This document shows positions 10,564 to 21,856 of a stretch of 28,418 bases of DNA, piece by piece. Under the pieces are notes generated by a model. It did no database searches. It worked only from the letters and a program-made list of their open reading frames with translations, and was not told the DNA's origin. How positions within the stretch are numbered: the stretch's first letter is position 1; every line of letters begins with the position of its first letter. This stretch comes from Conidiobolus incongruus B7586. Lineage: Eukaryota > Entomophthoromycota > Entomophthoromycetes > Entomophthorales > Conidiobolaceae. The position numbers and the translations under genes were made by a program. The stretch spans positions 1 to 28,418 of the forward strand of contig JNEM01013448.1 of NCBI GenBank assembly GCA_000697335.1. Direction: 5' to 3'.

Positions 10564-13259
10564 TTAGTGTTTGCGAGCAAATTGTTGTTTGAAGAATTGG
10601 TTAATGGTGTTGATGTAGTGATAATTGGCTTCAGGTTGAGGATAGTAATGGTCATTATCAATATAGGGGACAAATTTGAATCTGTAGATATCGTTGTAAA
10701 CTAATTGGTTAACGACATACATAGAGTTATCGATATGTACATTGTCATCTCTAGTACCATGAATAAGTAGTAAATCTACACTTTTAAAAGGTTCAAAATT
10801 TTTGATAGCGGTATTGTTATAACCTTGGAGGTTATCCTTCAATTCATGCATGTATCTTTCAGTGTAAACAGTGTCATACAAGTGCCAGTCAGCGACTGGA
10901 GAAATTGAAGCACCACCCTTGAAGATGACAGGATTTTGAGGCTGGCGCTCCAAAGTCTTGAGAGTCATGTAACCACCATAAGATTTACCATATATGAGGA
11001 AGTTGTCTTTGTTAGTATAATCCAAACTTTGGAAATATTTACCAGCGGCAATTTGATCTTCAGATTCGAAATCTCCTAATCTCTTAAGGACTGAAATCAT
11101 GAATTCACGACCCTTGAAACCAGTACCTCTACCATCAACACATACAAGTATAGTATCAGTGTTATTGGCAACAAAGTACTTAAGTTGATCAACCTTCCAA
11201 TCGCGGACCACCATTTGAGAGTTGGGACCTCCGTATACGTAAAAAATAACATTGTATTTCTTTTTGGGGTTAAAGTTAGCAGGTCTAATTTCCACAGCAT
11301 TAATAGTATTGCCATTAGTCTTCAATTCGCGGAAGTAGTAAGTGGGAATATTGTATTCACTAGCCTTTTTCTTCAATTCAGCATTATCTTGAAGGACTTT
11401 GCGATCCTTTTCTTCACCTCTAACAGTTAAAGTCCTGGTAGGGATTCCAGGTCCGTTGTAATTCAAGATAACGTATTTACCACCAGGAGAGATGGAAGCA
11501 GAGTAGGTACCAGTCTTTTGCAAATCACCAGTGTCGGCACTCTTACTGATGTGAACCTTGTTTTTCCCATTGAGATCAATACGGTAAATATCTTTAGCAG
11601 TAGAGTGAATTTCTGAACTTGAATAGTACACATAACCAGATTCTTGATCAACTCCAAGGATACTGATGACATCATATTTACCACTGGTCAAAACAACCTT
11701 AGGCTTAGAACTGTTGACAGGGGAGTACAAGGCAATATGCATGTAACCATCGGCAACTACATTAATAAGATAAGAAGCATCCTTTAAGCCATGTTTGGGG
11801 AGAGGGGGTAAATGGGTAGCATGAGTGAAAGCATACCAGCCACCGTCCCCCTTAAGATCCTTGCTGAGGACATTAGCACCACCTTCTTCATCTCTAACAA
11901 TAGTAACCTTGCCAGAATTGGCATTGACGACTGCGAAATAGGCCCTATTTTGAATGCGATTAGCAAACTGAACTAACAACGAACAAGATTCATCTTGAAT
12001 CCAATCAGCTTCGAAAATGATAATTTCATCATTGAGAATCTTGTCATCCTTAAGAGAAACAGGAATGACTTCAGCACCCTTCTTGATAATTTTGGCAACA
12101 TTAAAAGTAACAGACGGATTGGTGAATCCTGGTTTAGGATAATATTCATCATAATACTGAGGATAAGAAGATAATTCCTTAGTCCAAACCCCATTGTTGG
12201 CTCTGGTAGTATAAGAATTCAAAATTTCAATAGGAACTTTAGTATCATTGTAGGTAACGAAAGCTAATTCATCGTTAGAACCCCACCAGATGGCTGATCC
12301 ATCCCCGACCACTTCTTCTTCATAAACCCAGTCGGGAACACCATTTTGAACAAATTTACTACCAGTGTTGGTGATACGAGTTAATTGAGAGAAATCAGAA
12401 GTGAGAGTGTAAATGTCATTATCTTGGACAAACGCCTATTTATTTTGGTTAATCATAATTATGAGTGATTTAAAGAAATTGACAATTACCAAGTTGTGAC
12501 CTTTGGGAGACCATTGGACGAGAGACAAAACGTTATCAGTATCATCATACCTTTTGTTAAGATCAAAGTTTTTGTTGACAATTCTTCCTGGAACCTTGAG
12601 ATCTGACAAATTGAATAAATAGTATGAACCGAAATAGGACTTGGTCCATAACTAGAAATTAGTTAATATATACTCATAATGATTAAAAATCCTCTAATAC
12701 TTTAGTATAATTGACTTGAACTAATAAATATTTCAAATCATTTGAAAGGATAAAATTATCAGGAGAAACAATATCGCCATTTAACTAAAATTTCAAAAAA
12801 TTAGTAATTACAAAAATAATAATAAGCTGAGTTTTACATCTTTCAATTGATTCAAATTAAATAAAATTCTATCTTCTTCAGGATTATCAAGTGATTTGAT
12901 CCAATAGTTTTTATCGGTACTGTTAAGACTGGAATATACTCCATCTCTACCTATATATTTCCATTAATATATTATATTATGAAACTATATTATACAATGC
13001 ATACCTAAATCACTGGATAACCAACTGATGCCAGCATCATTGATTGAAAAAGTGCACTTGGTTATGTCAGTTAATTGAATTTCCTTTTTAGCGTGACCGC
13101 TGGCTTTAATGGATTGTTGTTGCTGAGAAATAGAGAGGGCTAGATAAGATAATGTTATTAATCTAATGCAATAATCATTTAAAAAAGCTTACACTGCTGA
13201 ATACAAAGACCCCACACAAGAGCCCCAACGATTCTAATAGGCATTAATAATTGAACCAT
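10564..13259 (-). CDS. DPP4: Dipeptidyl-peptidase IV family serine peptidase (S9B), secreted
   Basis: Removes X-Pro/X-Ala dipeptides from peptide N-termini; probably secreted or vacuolar. Six exons: 13259-13193, 13139-13005, 12950-12838, 12784-12701, 12651-12490 and 12435-10564, joined by GT-AG introns of 49-54 nt, give 810 residues, near the family length. Residues 1-25 (MVQLLMPIRIVGALVWGLCI...) look like a signal peptide, so I chose the first ATG. A beta-propeller domain follows. PDWVYEEEV (about 220-229) carries the Glu residues that hold the substrate amino terminus. The C-terminal alpha/beta hydrolase has GKSYGGY (Ser672), HGTRDDNVH (Asp750) and DNDHYY (His783), so the triad is complete. 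There is no strong internal membrane segment, unlike membrane-bound DAP2 types. A damaged inverted copy lies at 1-833. Substrate range cannot be read from sequence. Confidence 0.93.
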
Positions 13260-13699
13260 AATAAAATTGATCTAACAGATAGAATCAACTATTACTTAAC
13301 AAAATGTATTATGATTGGCCTTATATACCAGAAAATTTGATAATATTACAATACCTAAATAGTTCAATTTATGTTAATATCTATTACAATTATTAAAATT
13401 AAAATTTCGAAAATTTACTATCAAATCAAATGATTAATATATCCAAATGACATTAGTATAACTTAGCAATTTACCATCAATTGATCACAAAATAATTTAA
13501 ATTTATATTATAATTTATTTAGAATATTTAAAAAATATCTCTATATTAAAAATTTTCTATAATATTAATTTTATATTAATATCAGTTTTGCTTTATTAAA
13601 TGAATTTGAATTTTATATAATTATTAATTATTAAAAGTTTATAATATTAGTCTCAATTTAAAAATCATTTTTTTTGTGAATAAAAATAAGCTAAAATTT
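13260..13699. other. Upstream region of the DPP-IV gene, AT-rich
   Basis: Presumed promoter side of the minus-strand peptidase gene. It is AT-rich, with no binding site that I can name. Confidence 0.5.
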
Positions 13700-13905
13700 A
13701 GGATGTGTGTAACAATCAAGTATTAATCTTATGAGAAAATGTTATTCCGTCTATCACAAGTTGTTTACCACTCATTATTCAATAAGCAATTCTTTAAACT
13801 TTTGGGATTAGATTGAGCAATTAGAGTTGCAACTACTCAACACATTGACACTAGGTATAAACTGTCCCATTTTTAGTCACAAATAAACTGTGAAGGTGCG
13901 ATACT
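13700..13905. other. Unexplained GC-richer islet, possible non-coding RNA
   Basis: About 200 bases of mixed composition stand out from the AT-rich flanks. On the plus strand there is a 10-base palindrome AGTTGCAACT, and near the right end a U-rich stretch CATTTTTAG followed by a small hairpin (TCACA, seven-base loop, TGTGA). A U-rich site before a 3' hairpin recalls Sm-class RNAs, but no diagnostic U1, U2, U4, U5 or U6 sequence is present. No frame looks coding. Identity unknown. Confidence 0.3.
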
Positions 13906-14714
13906 AATATTAAAATTTCTTTTAATAAAAATATTCTTAGTATTTTGAGTATTGAATTTGAATTAAAATATGAAATCAAATCAAATATATTACAATTTAG
14001 AAAATACTATTAAATATGAAAATAGTTTATGATTTATAATAAACAGTATAAAATTTTAATGATTGTTAAGTTTTTAGTCATTATAATAATTATTACACTA
14101 TTTGTTATATATTGATATACGAATTATTTAGAATGATTTAACAGTAATATGATTATAAATTTAATATTTTACAATAGATTTTTTAAAGGTTTATACATAT
14201 TAAATTTAAATAAAAGAAAAATTTAAAAAGTTACAGAGTAACCAAGATGTATTATATTTAATATTAAAATAAAAATAATAAACGTTAAATCTGAAGTTTG
14301 TTTACCATAATATTGTTAAGGTATAATATATTACAAATAATAAAATAGAATTTTTAATTTAGCTTGATAAGATATTAAAAACCCTCAAATTTTGAGATAA
14401 TTTTAAATTTACTTTGTGTTTAATAATATTATATAGTAATTTATAATTTATTATTATGATAATTTAATTAATTTGATATTAAATCTTAAATCTCAAAATA
14501 GAAAGCTTTGATTTGTAGTTTAATATTAAATTTATAAAAACATAATACTGATGAAATCAATTTAGAATATTATATAAAACATTAAATAAAAAATTGATTT
14601 TTAACCATTAAACAATTCAATATTAACTGACAACTAAAAAAATATATTATTCAGTTGATAGCTATATGAAGACCATTTTAAATACACTATAAAAGCTATT
14701 GTAGTTATATAAAT
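13906..14714. other. AT-rich intergenic DNA, no feature seen
   Basis: No gene or repeat recognised between the two islets. Confidence 0.5.
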
Positions 14715-15011
14715 GATAACCCGTCCGACCAACTTCATCTCGCGATCTATTACCTTATGGAGCCTTAACCCAAAAGAACTATCATACCACTTCAAGGTCT
14801 CATTCTTCTAGCAACCCAATACACTTCTATACATTGGCTACAGCCGACAATTGGGCTATAAAAGATACATTATCATCATCACCTCCGGTCTTCTGTGAAG
14901 CCCATTAAACCCTTAACAAATCCCAATAAAACCCCCTAGCCTAAACTACTAAACAGGCCATAAACAAGCCACTTCCTTATCCATTATTAACGTTCTACTA
15001 GCAATCGGTAG
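14715..15011 (-). ncRNA. Candidate structured non-coding RNA gene, unidentified
   Basis: A sharply bounded islet of about 300 bases, C-rich and G-poor on the plus strand, in AT-rich DNA, with no usable open frame. It folds best as minus-strand RNA. CCAAUGUAU-AGAA-GUGUAUUGG (14837-14816) makes nine pairs, three of them G-U wobbles that would be A-C mismatches on the plus strand. AGCCCAAU (14857-14850) can pair instead with AUUGGGUU (14820-14813), again with a G-U, so the two helices exclude each other. GGCCU (14959-14955) pairs with AGGCU (14942-14938), also with a G-U. GAG-A-CCUU (14801-14794) pairs with AAGGCUC (14766-14760). AUC-GCGA-GAU (14746-14737) has a GNRA loop. I could not match it to SRP, RNase P/MRP, U3 or spliceosomal RNAs by eye. 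Confidence 0.45.
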
Positions 15012-15245
15012 AAAAACATTATGATTAAATTTTTGAATAAAAAGATAATGGAAATTTAAAAAATTTAGAATTGAGAAAAGGATGATAGAAATGAAAAATA
15101 TTTTATTTTGAAAAACTATAAAACAATATAAAAATAATTAATAAAAGAATGAAATATTGAAAAAAAATCAATAAAAAGTAATTAAGAATTTTAAATTTTG
15201 TAATAATTAAATAAAAAATTTGAATAAAATTAAAAATATAAAGTG
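15012..15245. other. AT-rich spacer between RNA islet and tRNA
   Basis: No feature seen. It lies 3' of the tRNA gene and 5' of the minus-strand RNA islet, so it could hold the promoter of the latter. Confidence 0.4.
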
Positions 15246-15251
15246 AAAAAA
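15246..15251 (-). terminator. RNA polymerase III terminator (T6) of tRNA-Arg
   Basis: A run of six A on the plus strand is T6 on the tRNA strand, about 20 bases beyond its 3' end, as expected for a Pol III stop. Confidence 0.75.
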
Positions 15252-15272
15252 CGTTAAAGCTGAAGGACCTAT

Positions 15273-15345
15273 CACCCCTACTGGGGATCGAACCCAGAAT
15301 CCCCGGATTAGAAGTCCGATGCCTTATCCATTGGGCCATAGGGGC
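15273..15345 (-). tRNA. tRNA-Arg (anticodon TCT)
   Basis: Read on the minus strand it folds as a cloverleaf. The acceptor strand GCCCCTA pairs with TAGGGGT (one G-U at the first pair), followed by discriminator G. The D-arm region GCCCAATGGATAAGGC contains the A box. The anticodon stem TCGGA/TCCGG encloses loop CTTCTAA with anticodon TCT, which reads AGA/AGG. The T arm CTGGG-TTCGATC-CCCAG contains the B box. There is no intron, and CCA is not encoded. AGA is a common Arg codon in these AT-rich exons, so this is likely a major tRNA. Confidence 0.96.
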
Positions 15346-16168
15346 TTATTGATCAGAAATTTATGAAGCTATAAAATGAAAAACATATAATTTATTTTTT
15401 CACTCCATTTTATCTTTAGTTTTCTTACCTTTCATCCATTTTATTTTAATAACATCATTCATTTTTCAGGCTTAATTACTTTTTCTCCTTATTTATATAA
15501 TATATTTCAAATATTTTTTTCCCATTTTTCTTTTGATATTCATAAATATATTTATTTTATAATATTAATTAATGACCTTTTTAGTTAATAAAATCTTATT
15601 AGGATATTAGATATTTATAAAAGGTTTATATATAATTTTGATACTTTATTACATTAATTAATTAATTTTATATCAATATCAAGAAATTTATAATATAATT
15701 TTTCTCTCTAATTATATTGAAAATCTACTTTCATCAATCTTTTTAATATATGGAATTAAAAATTGAACATTTTCCCAAATAAACAAGATAATAATTGAAT
15801 AATAATATATAAACTTTTATGATGATAATATAAATATCAATGAAATATTCAAAAATTACAATTGATATTACACCATCTATTAAAAAATCACTCTTGATAA
15901 TATTCTTAAAAATCTGGGTTATACAGCTTGAAAGATTAAATTCTACTTAGTATATATCCTCCTTATAAAAACATTGAATTTGAATTAATTAAATAGATTA
16001 AAATTATTGAAATTGAGTATTAAAAAACCAAATTTGAAAAAATTAATATTTGATATAAACATACTTTAATTAATTAAATTGTTATATATATTTCGAATTA
16101 TTAATTCAATTTATCAAAATAGTTTTCTAATAAAGAGTATAAGAAAACAAGTATTGAAAAAGACGTAG

Positions 16169-16176
16169 TGACGTGA
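16169..16176 (+). promoter_or_regulatory. TGACGTGA, CRE/ATF-like site
   Basis: Matches the ATF/CREB bZIP class (TGACGT core). It lies about 860 bases upstream of the phosphatase start. A second copy in opposite orientation is at 16887-16894. Function is inferred from sequence only. Confidence 0.3.
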
Positions 16177-16886
16177 TGAGAAACTTTTCTATTCAATATT
16201 AAATAACATCTTTGACCTATTATATTACATACAATTAATGCACTAAAAATTAAATTTTGTTTTGAAATTTGAGTGGGTTTTAATAAATATTAATGTATTC
16301 TATTCAATAAAAGAATTCCAACACTTATGTTCTTAATTTTAACAAATCCTACTATTTTTATTTCATTTTTATGGTATATCAATACCAATATAATATATAT
16401 CAATTTATAAGCTATTGTAAAATATTTATGTGAATAGTTTTATTTAATAATAAATTGTTTAAAATTGAAATTTTAATTTTTCAAATTTATTTAATAAGAG
16501 TAAATAGAGAATTAATAGTATATACAAAATAAATTTATAATTATTAATTAATTTAAAAAATATTTAGATGTACATTATTATACAGAGTATGTCTCTCGGA
16601 GAAAAAAAAATATTATAACAGATATCATAAATTAATCAACATTAATTCTAATTGATGATGATAAAAATAAATAATTTACAAATAATCAATCTAATTTTGT
16701 ATGAGAATTTATATAGAATTTGAAAAAATGATGATTATTTGGATAAAATTTAATATGTATTTATCACCTATTTAAACATTATTATAAAAATAAAATCCAC
16801 CAACTTGATCCCTTTATATTAAGTGAAAACTAGGCGATTAAAAAGAAGACTAATCTGAGTTAAACATAAGAGAAAGGATACTTAAA

Positions 16887-16894
16887 TCACGTCA
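16887..16894 (-). promoter_or_regulatory. TCACGTCA, CRE/ATF-like site near the phosphatase start
   Basis: Reverse complement of TGACGTGA, 143 bases before the ATG of the phosphatase gene, a plausible upstream activating position. It also contains CACGT, a half match to the CACGTG site of PHO4-type regulators, but not the full palindrome. Confidence 0.35.
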
Positions 16895-17037
16895 TACTAG
16901 CCAATTAAAAACACCATGAATATAGCGTGATTAGATATTTAAGCACCAAATTGATTATTTGAGATTTTACCTTCTTCTCACGATTAAATATTCTAATTAA
17001 CTAAATTGCATTTTAACATTGATCAACTGACATAAAC

Positions 17038-18866
17038 ATGTCACATAATATAGACCCTGAGAGACAACCTCTGGTCTTATCATCCAGTATCGATCCCCCT
17101 CCTAAATCAGTAAAAATAATATCTTGCTGTTTTTTAACTTGTACTAATATTTTTATAGATAACTTATAAAGTATCAAATTTGTTGGTGATTCTCATTATC
17201 ATTTTTGTTGTTGGTTTAGGAGTTTTAATTACCTCTACAACTCATTATGGTTAGTGCTTTTATTTTTTTATACTTAATGATAAATTAATCTTTATAATCT
17301 AGTTCAAAAGAGAAATGTTATTCTACTAATTTCTGATGGTTTCGGTCCTGCTTCAGAAGCTTATGGTCGCGAATTTGCTCGATACGTTGGAGCTCTTGAT
17401 GCCAATGGTGTCTCCTCGTTAGATACTATTTTAGTAGGCCAGTCACGTACTAAATCCTCTTCTAGTTTAGTGACTGATTCAGCTGCTGGAGCTACTGCTT
17501 TCTCATGTGGTTTAAAAACTTACAATAATGCTGTTGGTGTCGATCCTCAACAAAATCCATGTGGTACTATTTTGGAATCTGCCAAAGCAGAAGGAATGCT
17601 AACAGGATTAGTAGTTACCTCTAGAGTAACACACGCTACACCTGCTGCATTTTCAGCCCATGTACCTCATCGTGATATGGAAAATGATATCGCTGTTCAA
17701 CAGTTAGGATTTTATCCACTTGGCCGCCAAGTAGATCTTATGTTTGGAGGCGGTGAATGTGAATTCCTTCCAAATTCAACTCAAGGAAGTTGCCGCAATG
17801 ATAACAGGGATCTTAAGCGTGAAGGGAAAGACAAATTTAACTGGAATTTCATAACCAAAGAGCAATTTGATCAACTCCCTCATGAAGGATTTCAGCTTCC
17901 TATGGCTGCACTATTCGCAAAGAGCCACATGTCATACGATATTGACCGTAACCCAAATGAACAGCCATCCTTGAAGGAGATGACACAGAAAGCTCTAAAG
18001 GTTTTGTCTCGAGCATCCGCTTCAAGTTCTCAAGGCTTCTTTCTAATGATCGAAGGTAGTCGTATCGATATGGCAGCTCATGATAATGACCCAGCAGCCC
18101 ACGCACGCGAAATCCTTGCCTACTATGAAGCTATCAGTGCAGTCAAAGCCTTCGTCAACACTCATCCTGATACTGTGATGATCTCAGTTAGTGATCATGA
18201 GACTGGAGGTTTCACTTTAGGTCGCCAAATTGGGCCTGAGTATCCTGAATACATTTGGTATCCTGAAGTTATCAAAAGAGTCAAGAGTTCAGCAGCTGCA
18301 TTGGCTTCAAAATATTTGAACTATCAAGGAGATAAAAAAAAGTCATATTTAAGACAAGAAATTCTCTCGAAAGGTCTTGGAATTGACCACATAAGTGAGG
18401 AAGAATGGAACCATCTTCAAAACTGCACGTCCTTCCAGGATTTTAATTATGCTTTTGGTGATATGGTTAGTAGAAGGGCTATGCTTGGAGTAAGTGTTTA
18501 AATATTAATCACCTTCTTATTTCTAATTTGATATTTAGTGGACGACTCATGGTCATACTTCTGTTGATGTCAATCTGTATGCATATGGACTCCAATCTGA
18601 AAGGTTGGCTGGAAACCGAGAGGTATTTTATTTGAATTATTTAAACTTTTAAATTAACTCTGTTTTATAATAGAATATTGAAATTGGTCATTTTATCACC
18701 CAATTTTTAGATCTTGACTTGAATAAGATTACCGATAAATTGAGGTAGGATTAACATCAAAATTAAATTATCTTGGTTAACATTATTCTTGTTTAGATCT
18801 AGCTTTGTGATGCCAATTAATTCATTTTTTTCAAACTCTAATTATGAATTTGTACAGCATAATTGA
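17038..18866 (+). CDS. PHO8: Vacuolar-type alkaline phosphatase, membrane anchored
   Basis: Non-specific phosphomonoesterase of the E. coli PhoA superfamily, PHO8 type. Exons 17038-17109, 17159-17249, 17303-18489, 18539-18622, 18674-18744 and 18797-18866, with GT-AG introns of 49-53 nt, give 524 residues (yeast Pho8 566). A short N-terminal tail is followed by a single membrane helix at about 31-49, making a type II protein with the enzyme in the vacuole lumen. LISDGFGP (Asp66) binds metal; TDSAAGATA holds the nucleophile Ser114. THATP (His165, Thr167), EGSRIDMAAH (Glu305, Asp310, His314), SDHETGG (Asp352, His353) and HGHTSVD (His456) complete the two-zinc/one-magnesium site. His at 165 is the eukaryotic form. 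The last intron is inferred: reading through it stops at 18748 and drops 23 residues. It converges with AFI1 across about 390 bases. Confidence 0.93.
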
Positions 18867-19260
18867 TGTTATCAATGGTTTCTTAGTTTATTAATTTATA
18901 TTAAAAAAATTTTTATTAGATAAATAAAATTTTTTGATTATAAACATTAAATCTATTTAGAATAATGATAATATATTTTCTGTTATTTCTATACGACAAT
19001 TAAGATCTATTTCTGATATATATAATATATCCATTGATTATAAACTAACTTTTATTTTTAATATGAGCACTTAATAACTAAATTAATTAATAAAAATAAT
19101 TTGAACATATATCTTTATACAAGAATTAAGTTATCAATCTAAAAAGTAAAAAAGTTGATATAATTTTATTGAATGGCATTATAAAGATATAAAAGTATAA
19201 AAAATATTATCAAACAACAATTTATTATTCATTATAAACTAAAAATTTATGTACACTATA
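18867..19260. other. Convergent intergenic spacer
   Basis: AT-rich 3' regions of the phosphatase (+) and AFI1-like (-) genes. No other feature seen. Confidence 0.5.
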
Positions 19261-21856
19261 TTATTGAACTGACTGCTTTGAACTTGTAGAGGCATTGAGA
19301 TAAGATTTAAGACCTTTGAAATTATCTGGACCATTCAGTTCCGCACTCAGGCATTGACGTTCATAAGCCAATTTGTGGAATAAATTCAAATTTTGAATAA
19401 ATCTAGCACCAGTCTATAATTGAAGATGGAATTGATAGTAAGTGTCTGTATATTAGTGTATTAATTTCTAGATTATATTACCTGATGCTGATTAAGTCGA
19501 TTTAAAAATTGAACAATGTAGCTTCTGATATTTTTGTTAGGATGAAACAAACACACGGTTAAAGGGGTTAAACCCCCTAGATTTTGAGGGACATGAGCTA
19601 AGAACTAGAATAAAATGATATTAATTAAACATAACAGAATGTAGTTATAATCGTGAGTTACTTCAATAATTTGATCATCAGTGACCACATTTTCTAAGAA
19701 ACTTTGGCACATAATATCAGTTTCCAATTCATTGATCAATTTTCCACTTCTTAATTTAGCAATTTGATAAGATACATGCATTTTAGAAATGCTTCTATTC
19801 TTCAAATAGTTTGCAAAGTCCTAAATATTGACAAATAGTTGGTTAAATCCAATTTAATAATTGTTGATAACTTACTTGTTCATAGTAATAATAACTTAAA
19901 GTTTGTTTCCATCCTTCAATTCTTGATAAATTCATTGTTATCTCTTTATGCTTAGCTAAATCGTCACTAAAGATAACACCATGTCCTAAAAGCCCAGTGA
20001 CGTCAGGTGTGTTATCAGGGGTAATCCCAATAGTCGTGGTTCCCGTTGTCTCTTCCTCATATAATGCAGCCAAATTAACAAATCGGGAGGTATAATCAAT
20101 GAATTTGGCACGAATTGTGTATTCACCATAGTGAGATTGAATGGCACTGAGAATATCTAATATGAATTCGGAATCAGGGTTTTCTACATTTTTTTCATTG
20201 ACTCCTGATTTAGTTGAGCCATTAATTAGGGAAGATGTGGTAGAATTGGAAGTGGAAGAAGACGATATAGTTGATGGCATCCTCAGATGCGCAAGCTCAG
20301 GACTTGGTTGACTGGGCTCATTTTGGGCTGAAGCTGAGGTTTCAAAAGATCCTACGTAAGGACTTACAGTAATTTTTCCAGTTGAAATATTGCATAGCAC
20401 ATCCCACCACTTGGGATGCTCTTCGAAAGCGGGATTGGTAACTCCAGCAATAAATCCACGATATTGAAGTAAGGTTTCAAGATTGGTTAAATTAGTATAT
20501 GGAAAAGCTCGCTCTAGAAAGCCTCTAAGAACCATACCGCTTCCACTACCCATCGCACAAGCAGCCAAAACATAATTTGCAACTAACCCAGAAGGCAGGC
20601 CGCTACCCAAAAATATGATTCTTTTTTCTGTCAAAAGTGCGTTGAGTAACAAAATAATAGGATGTGTGTGCACACCGGATGTATCAAGATGAGGGTGTAA
20701 TGGACGATTTGTTGGTAATGGGGTTGAACTGAAAGTAGTAATCAGTTTAATAAGAGAGAAATCACCAACTTCTTCTGGATAACTTGTTAGCGGGACTCTA
20801 ATGGGGATTTTGATTGATTCATAAATGACAGCAGTCTCAAAAAAATGACGATCCTTATTTTTATTAATGAGTACTTCTTTCCGTTGGCCACTTGATAAAT
20901 CAATGTAAGTGCTGCGTTTCTGGGAGTTAGCTCTGTTGGAGAATCAGGAGAAAATTTAGCCTGCTGATCCATTAGCTGAATAAGTTCAAGCTGGGTAAAC
21001 TTTTCTTCAAACATATCTTTATCTTCAGAACATCGCATAATAGTTTTTTCATGCACTGAAAAGTTAGGAAGAAGGCTAGTGTCCATACTGTTGACTGCTT
21101 GGAATAATGAGCTGAGTATATTAATCGAAGGGGACTGAAAGTAGTTTTCAAGGGCGAGGACTAGAATAGGCTGATTCAAGAAAATATTAGATAAAGTCTT
21201 CTCAAAAAATATTCAATAATAAATGAATATACCTTGTAAATGTGAATATATCTATGTCTAGTACAGATGGCCATAGCTTTTACATGAGCGCCTCTATTAA
21301 ATAAAATAATTATAAAATCAGGATAATGCATTTATCGAAAAATTATACCTTCGAGCTTCTCTATCATGCTTTGTCACTACTAGATTCAGAACATATAAAA
21401 GGTCGGGAGCTTCGACAGGAGGATGATCTTTACTATTTTTCATTAACGAAGGAGCAAATTGTGGTCTTTGATTTAATAAAAAGATAGTCCAATCTTCTTC
21501 TCTTAAATGAGCTCCATCAGGTAACATCATTTCCGCTAGAAGACTAGATTCAAATTGCTTAGATTGATTTATCAAATTACGAAACTAAATTACCTTTCCT
21601 CCATTCCAGTGGGTTGGGGATATTGATGGGTAAGAGAAGCACCCTTATCAATATCAAACTCAGCTAGTAAGATGTATTGCACATGGTCAAATTTAGGAAT
21701 ATTCAATCCTTCAGGATTTTCTCCATCATTCAAAAATGATGGATGCTCTTTAATACTAGCTAAACTGGGAGAGCTTGGGTTAGTACGAAATTGGTTGGAA
21801 GAGGAGTTGTTTAATTTGCCAAAACTTTTGGGTGTGTTTGATTTGGGACTTGTCAT
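19261..21856 (-). CDS. AFI1: AFI1-like Arf3-interacting/SPA domain protein (DENN-related)
   Basis: In yeast, Afi1 binds the GTPase Arf3 at the cell cortex and helps hold the polarity axis. Exons 21856-21594, 21543-21349, 21293-21233, 21170-19876, 19820-19662, 19604-19482 and 19413-19261, with introns of 50-68 nt. The N-terminal Afi1 domain starts near residue 58 (VQYILLAEFDIDKGASLTHQ, then PTGMEESLLAEMMLPDGAHL). HIYKPILVLALENYF and DRHFFETAVIYESIKIPIRV lead into the DENN/SPA core (THPIILLLNALLTEKRIIFL, later FIAGVTNPAFEEHPKWWDVL). A Ser/Thr-rich loop splits the core. Exon 4 is not continuous: frame shifts near 20854-20891. Either a 38-nt intron (GTGGCC...AAG, 20891-20854) is removed, or one base is missing in the A5 run (T5 at 20858-20862 on the plus strand). 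The total is 736 or 749 residues. The start is the first ATG before the conserved domain. Confidence 0.88.

Larger units (their letters stand above)
15346..17037. other. Intergenic region upstream of the phosphatase gene
   Basis: AT-rich with no protein-like frame. The last 240 bases before the ATG at 17038 are less AT-rich and probably include promoter and 5' leader. Two copies of the same 8-mer are listed separately. Confidence 0.5.

Noticed and set aside
11185-11430. Plus-strand frame of 81 codons inside the DPP-IV gene
   Set aside because: Antisense shadow of a strongly conserved hydrolase domain with no independent support.
14715-15011. Mitochondrial insertion or protein-coding fragment
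   Set aside because: The C-rich strand bias recalls some mitochondrial DNA, but no frame gives a recognisable mitochondrial protein and the base pairing favours an RNA gene.
15103-15339. Open frame of 78 codons on the minus strand
   Set aside because: Its first 22 codons are the tRNA-Arg sequence and the rest is low-complexity AT-rich translation.
18490-18501. Phosphatase ending GVSV at 18501
   Set aside because: The GTAAGT here is a splice donor; the next exon supplies THGHTSVDV with the metal-binding His, so the stop is intronic.
18746-18748. TAG as the natural stop of the phosphatase
   Set aside because: It lies two bases into a 52-nt GT-AG intron of the usual size, after which a coherent C-terminus of 23 residues follows. 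The early stop remains a minor alternative.
21544-21593. A nine-base GTAATTTAG intron, or a start codon at 21575, in the AFI1-like gene
   Set aside because: The 50-nt intron ending at 21544 restores the conserved PTG-EE-SLLAEMMLPDG continuity and matches the size of the other introns.
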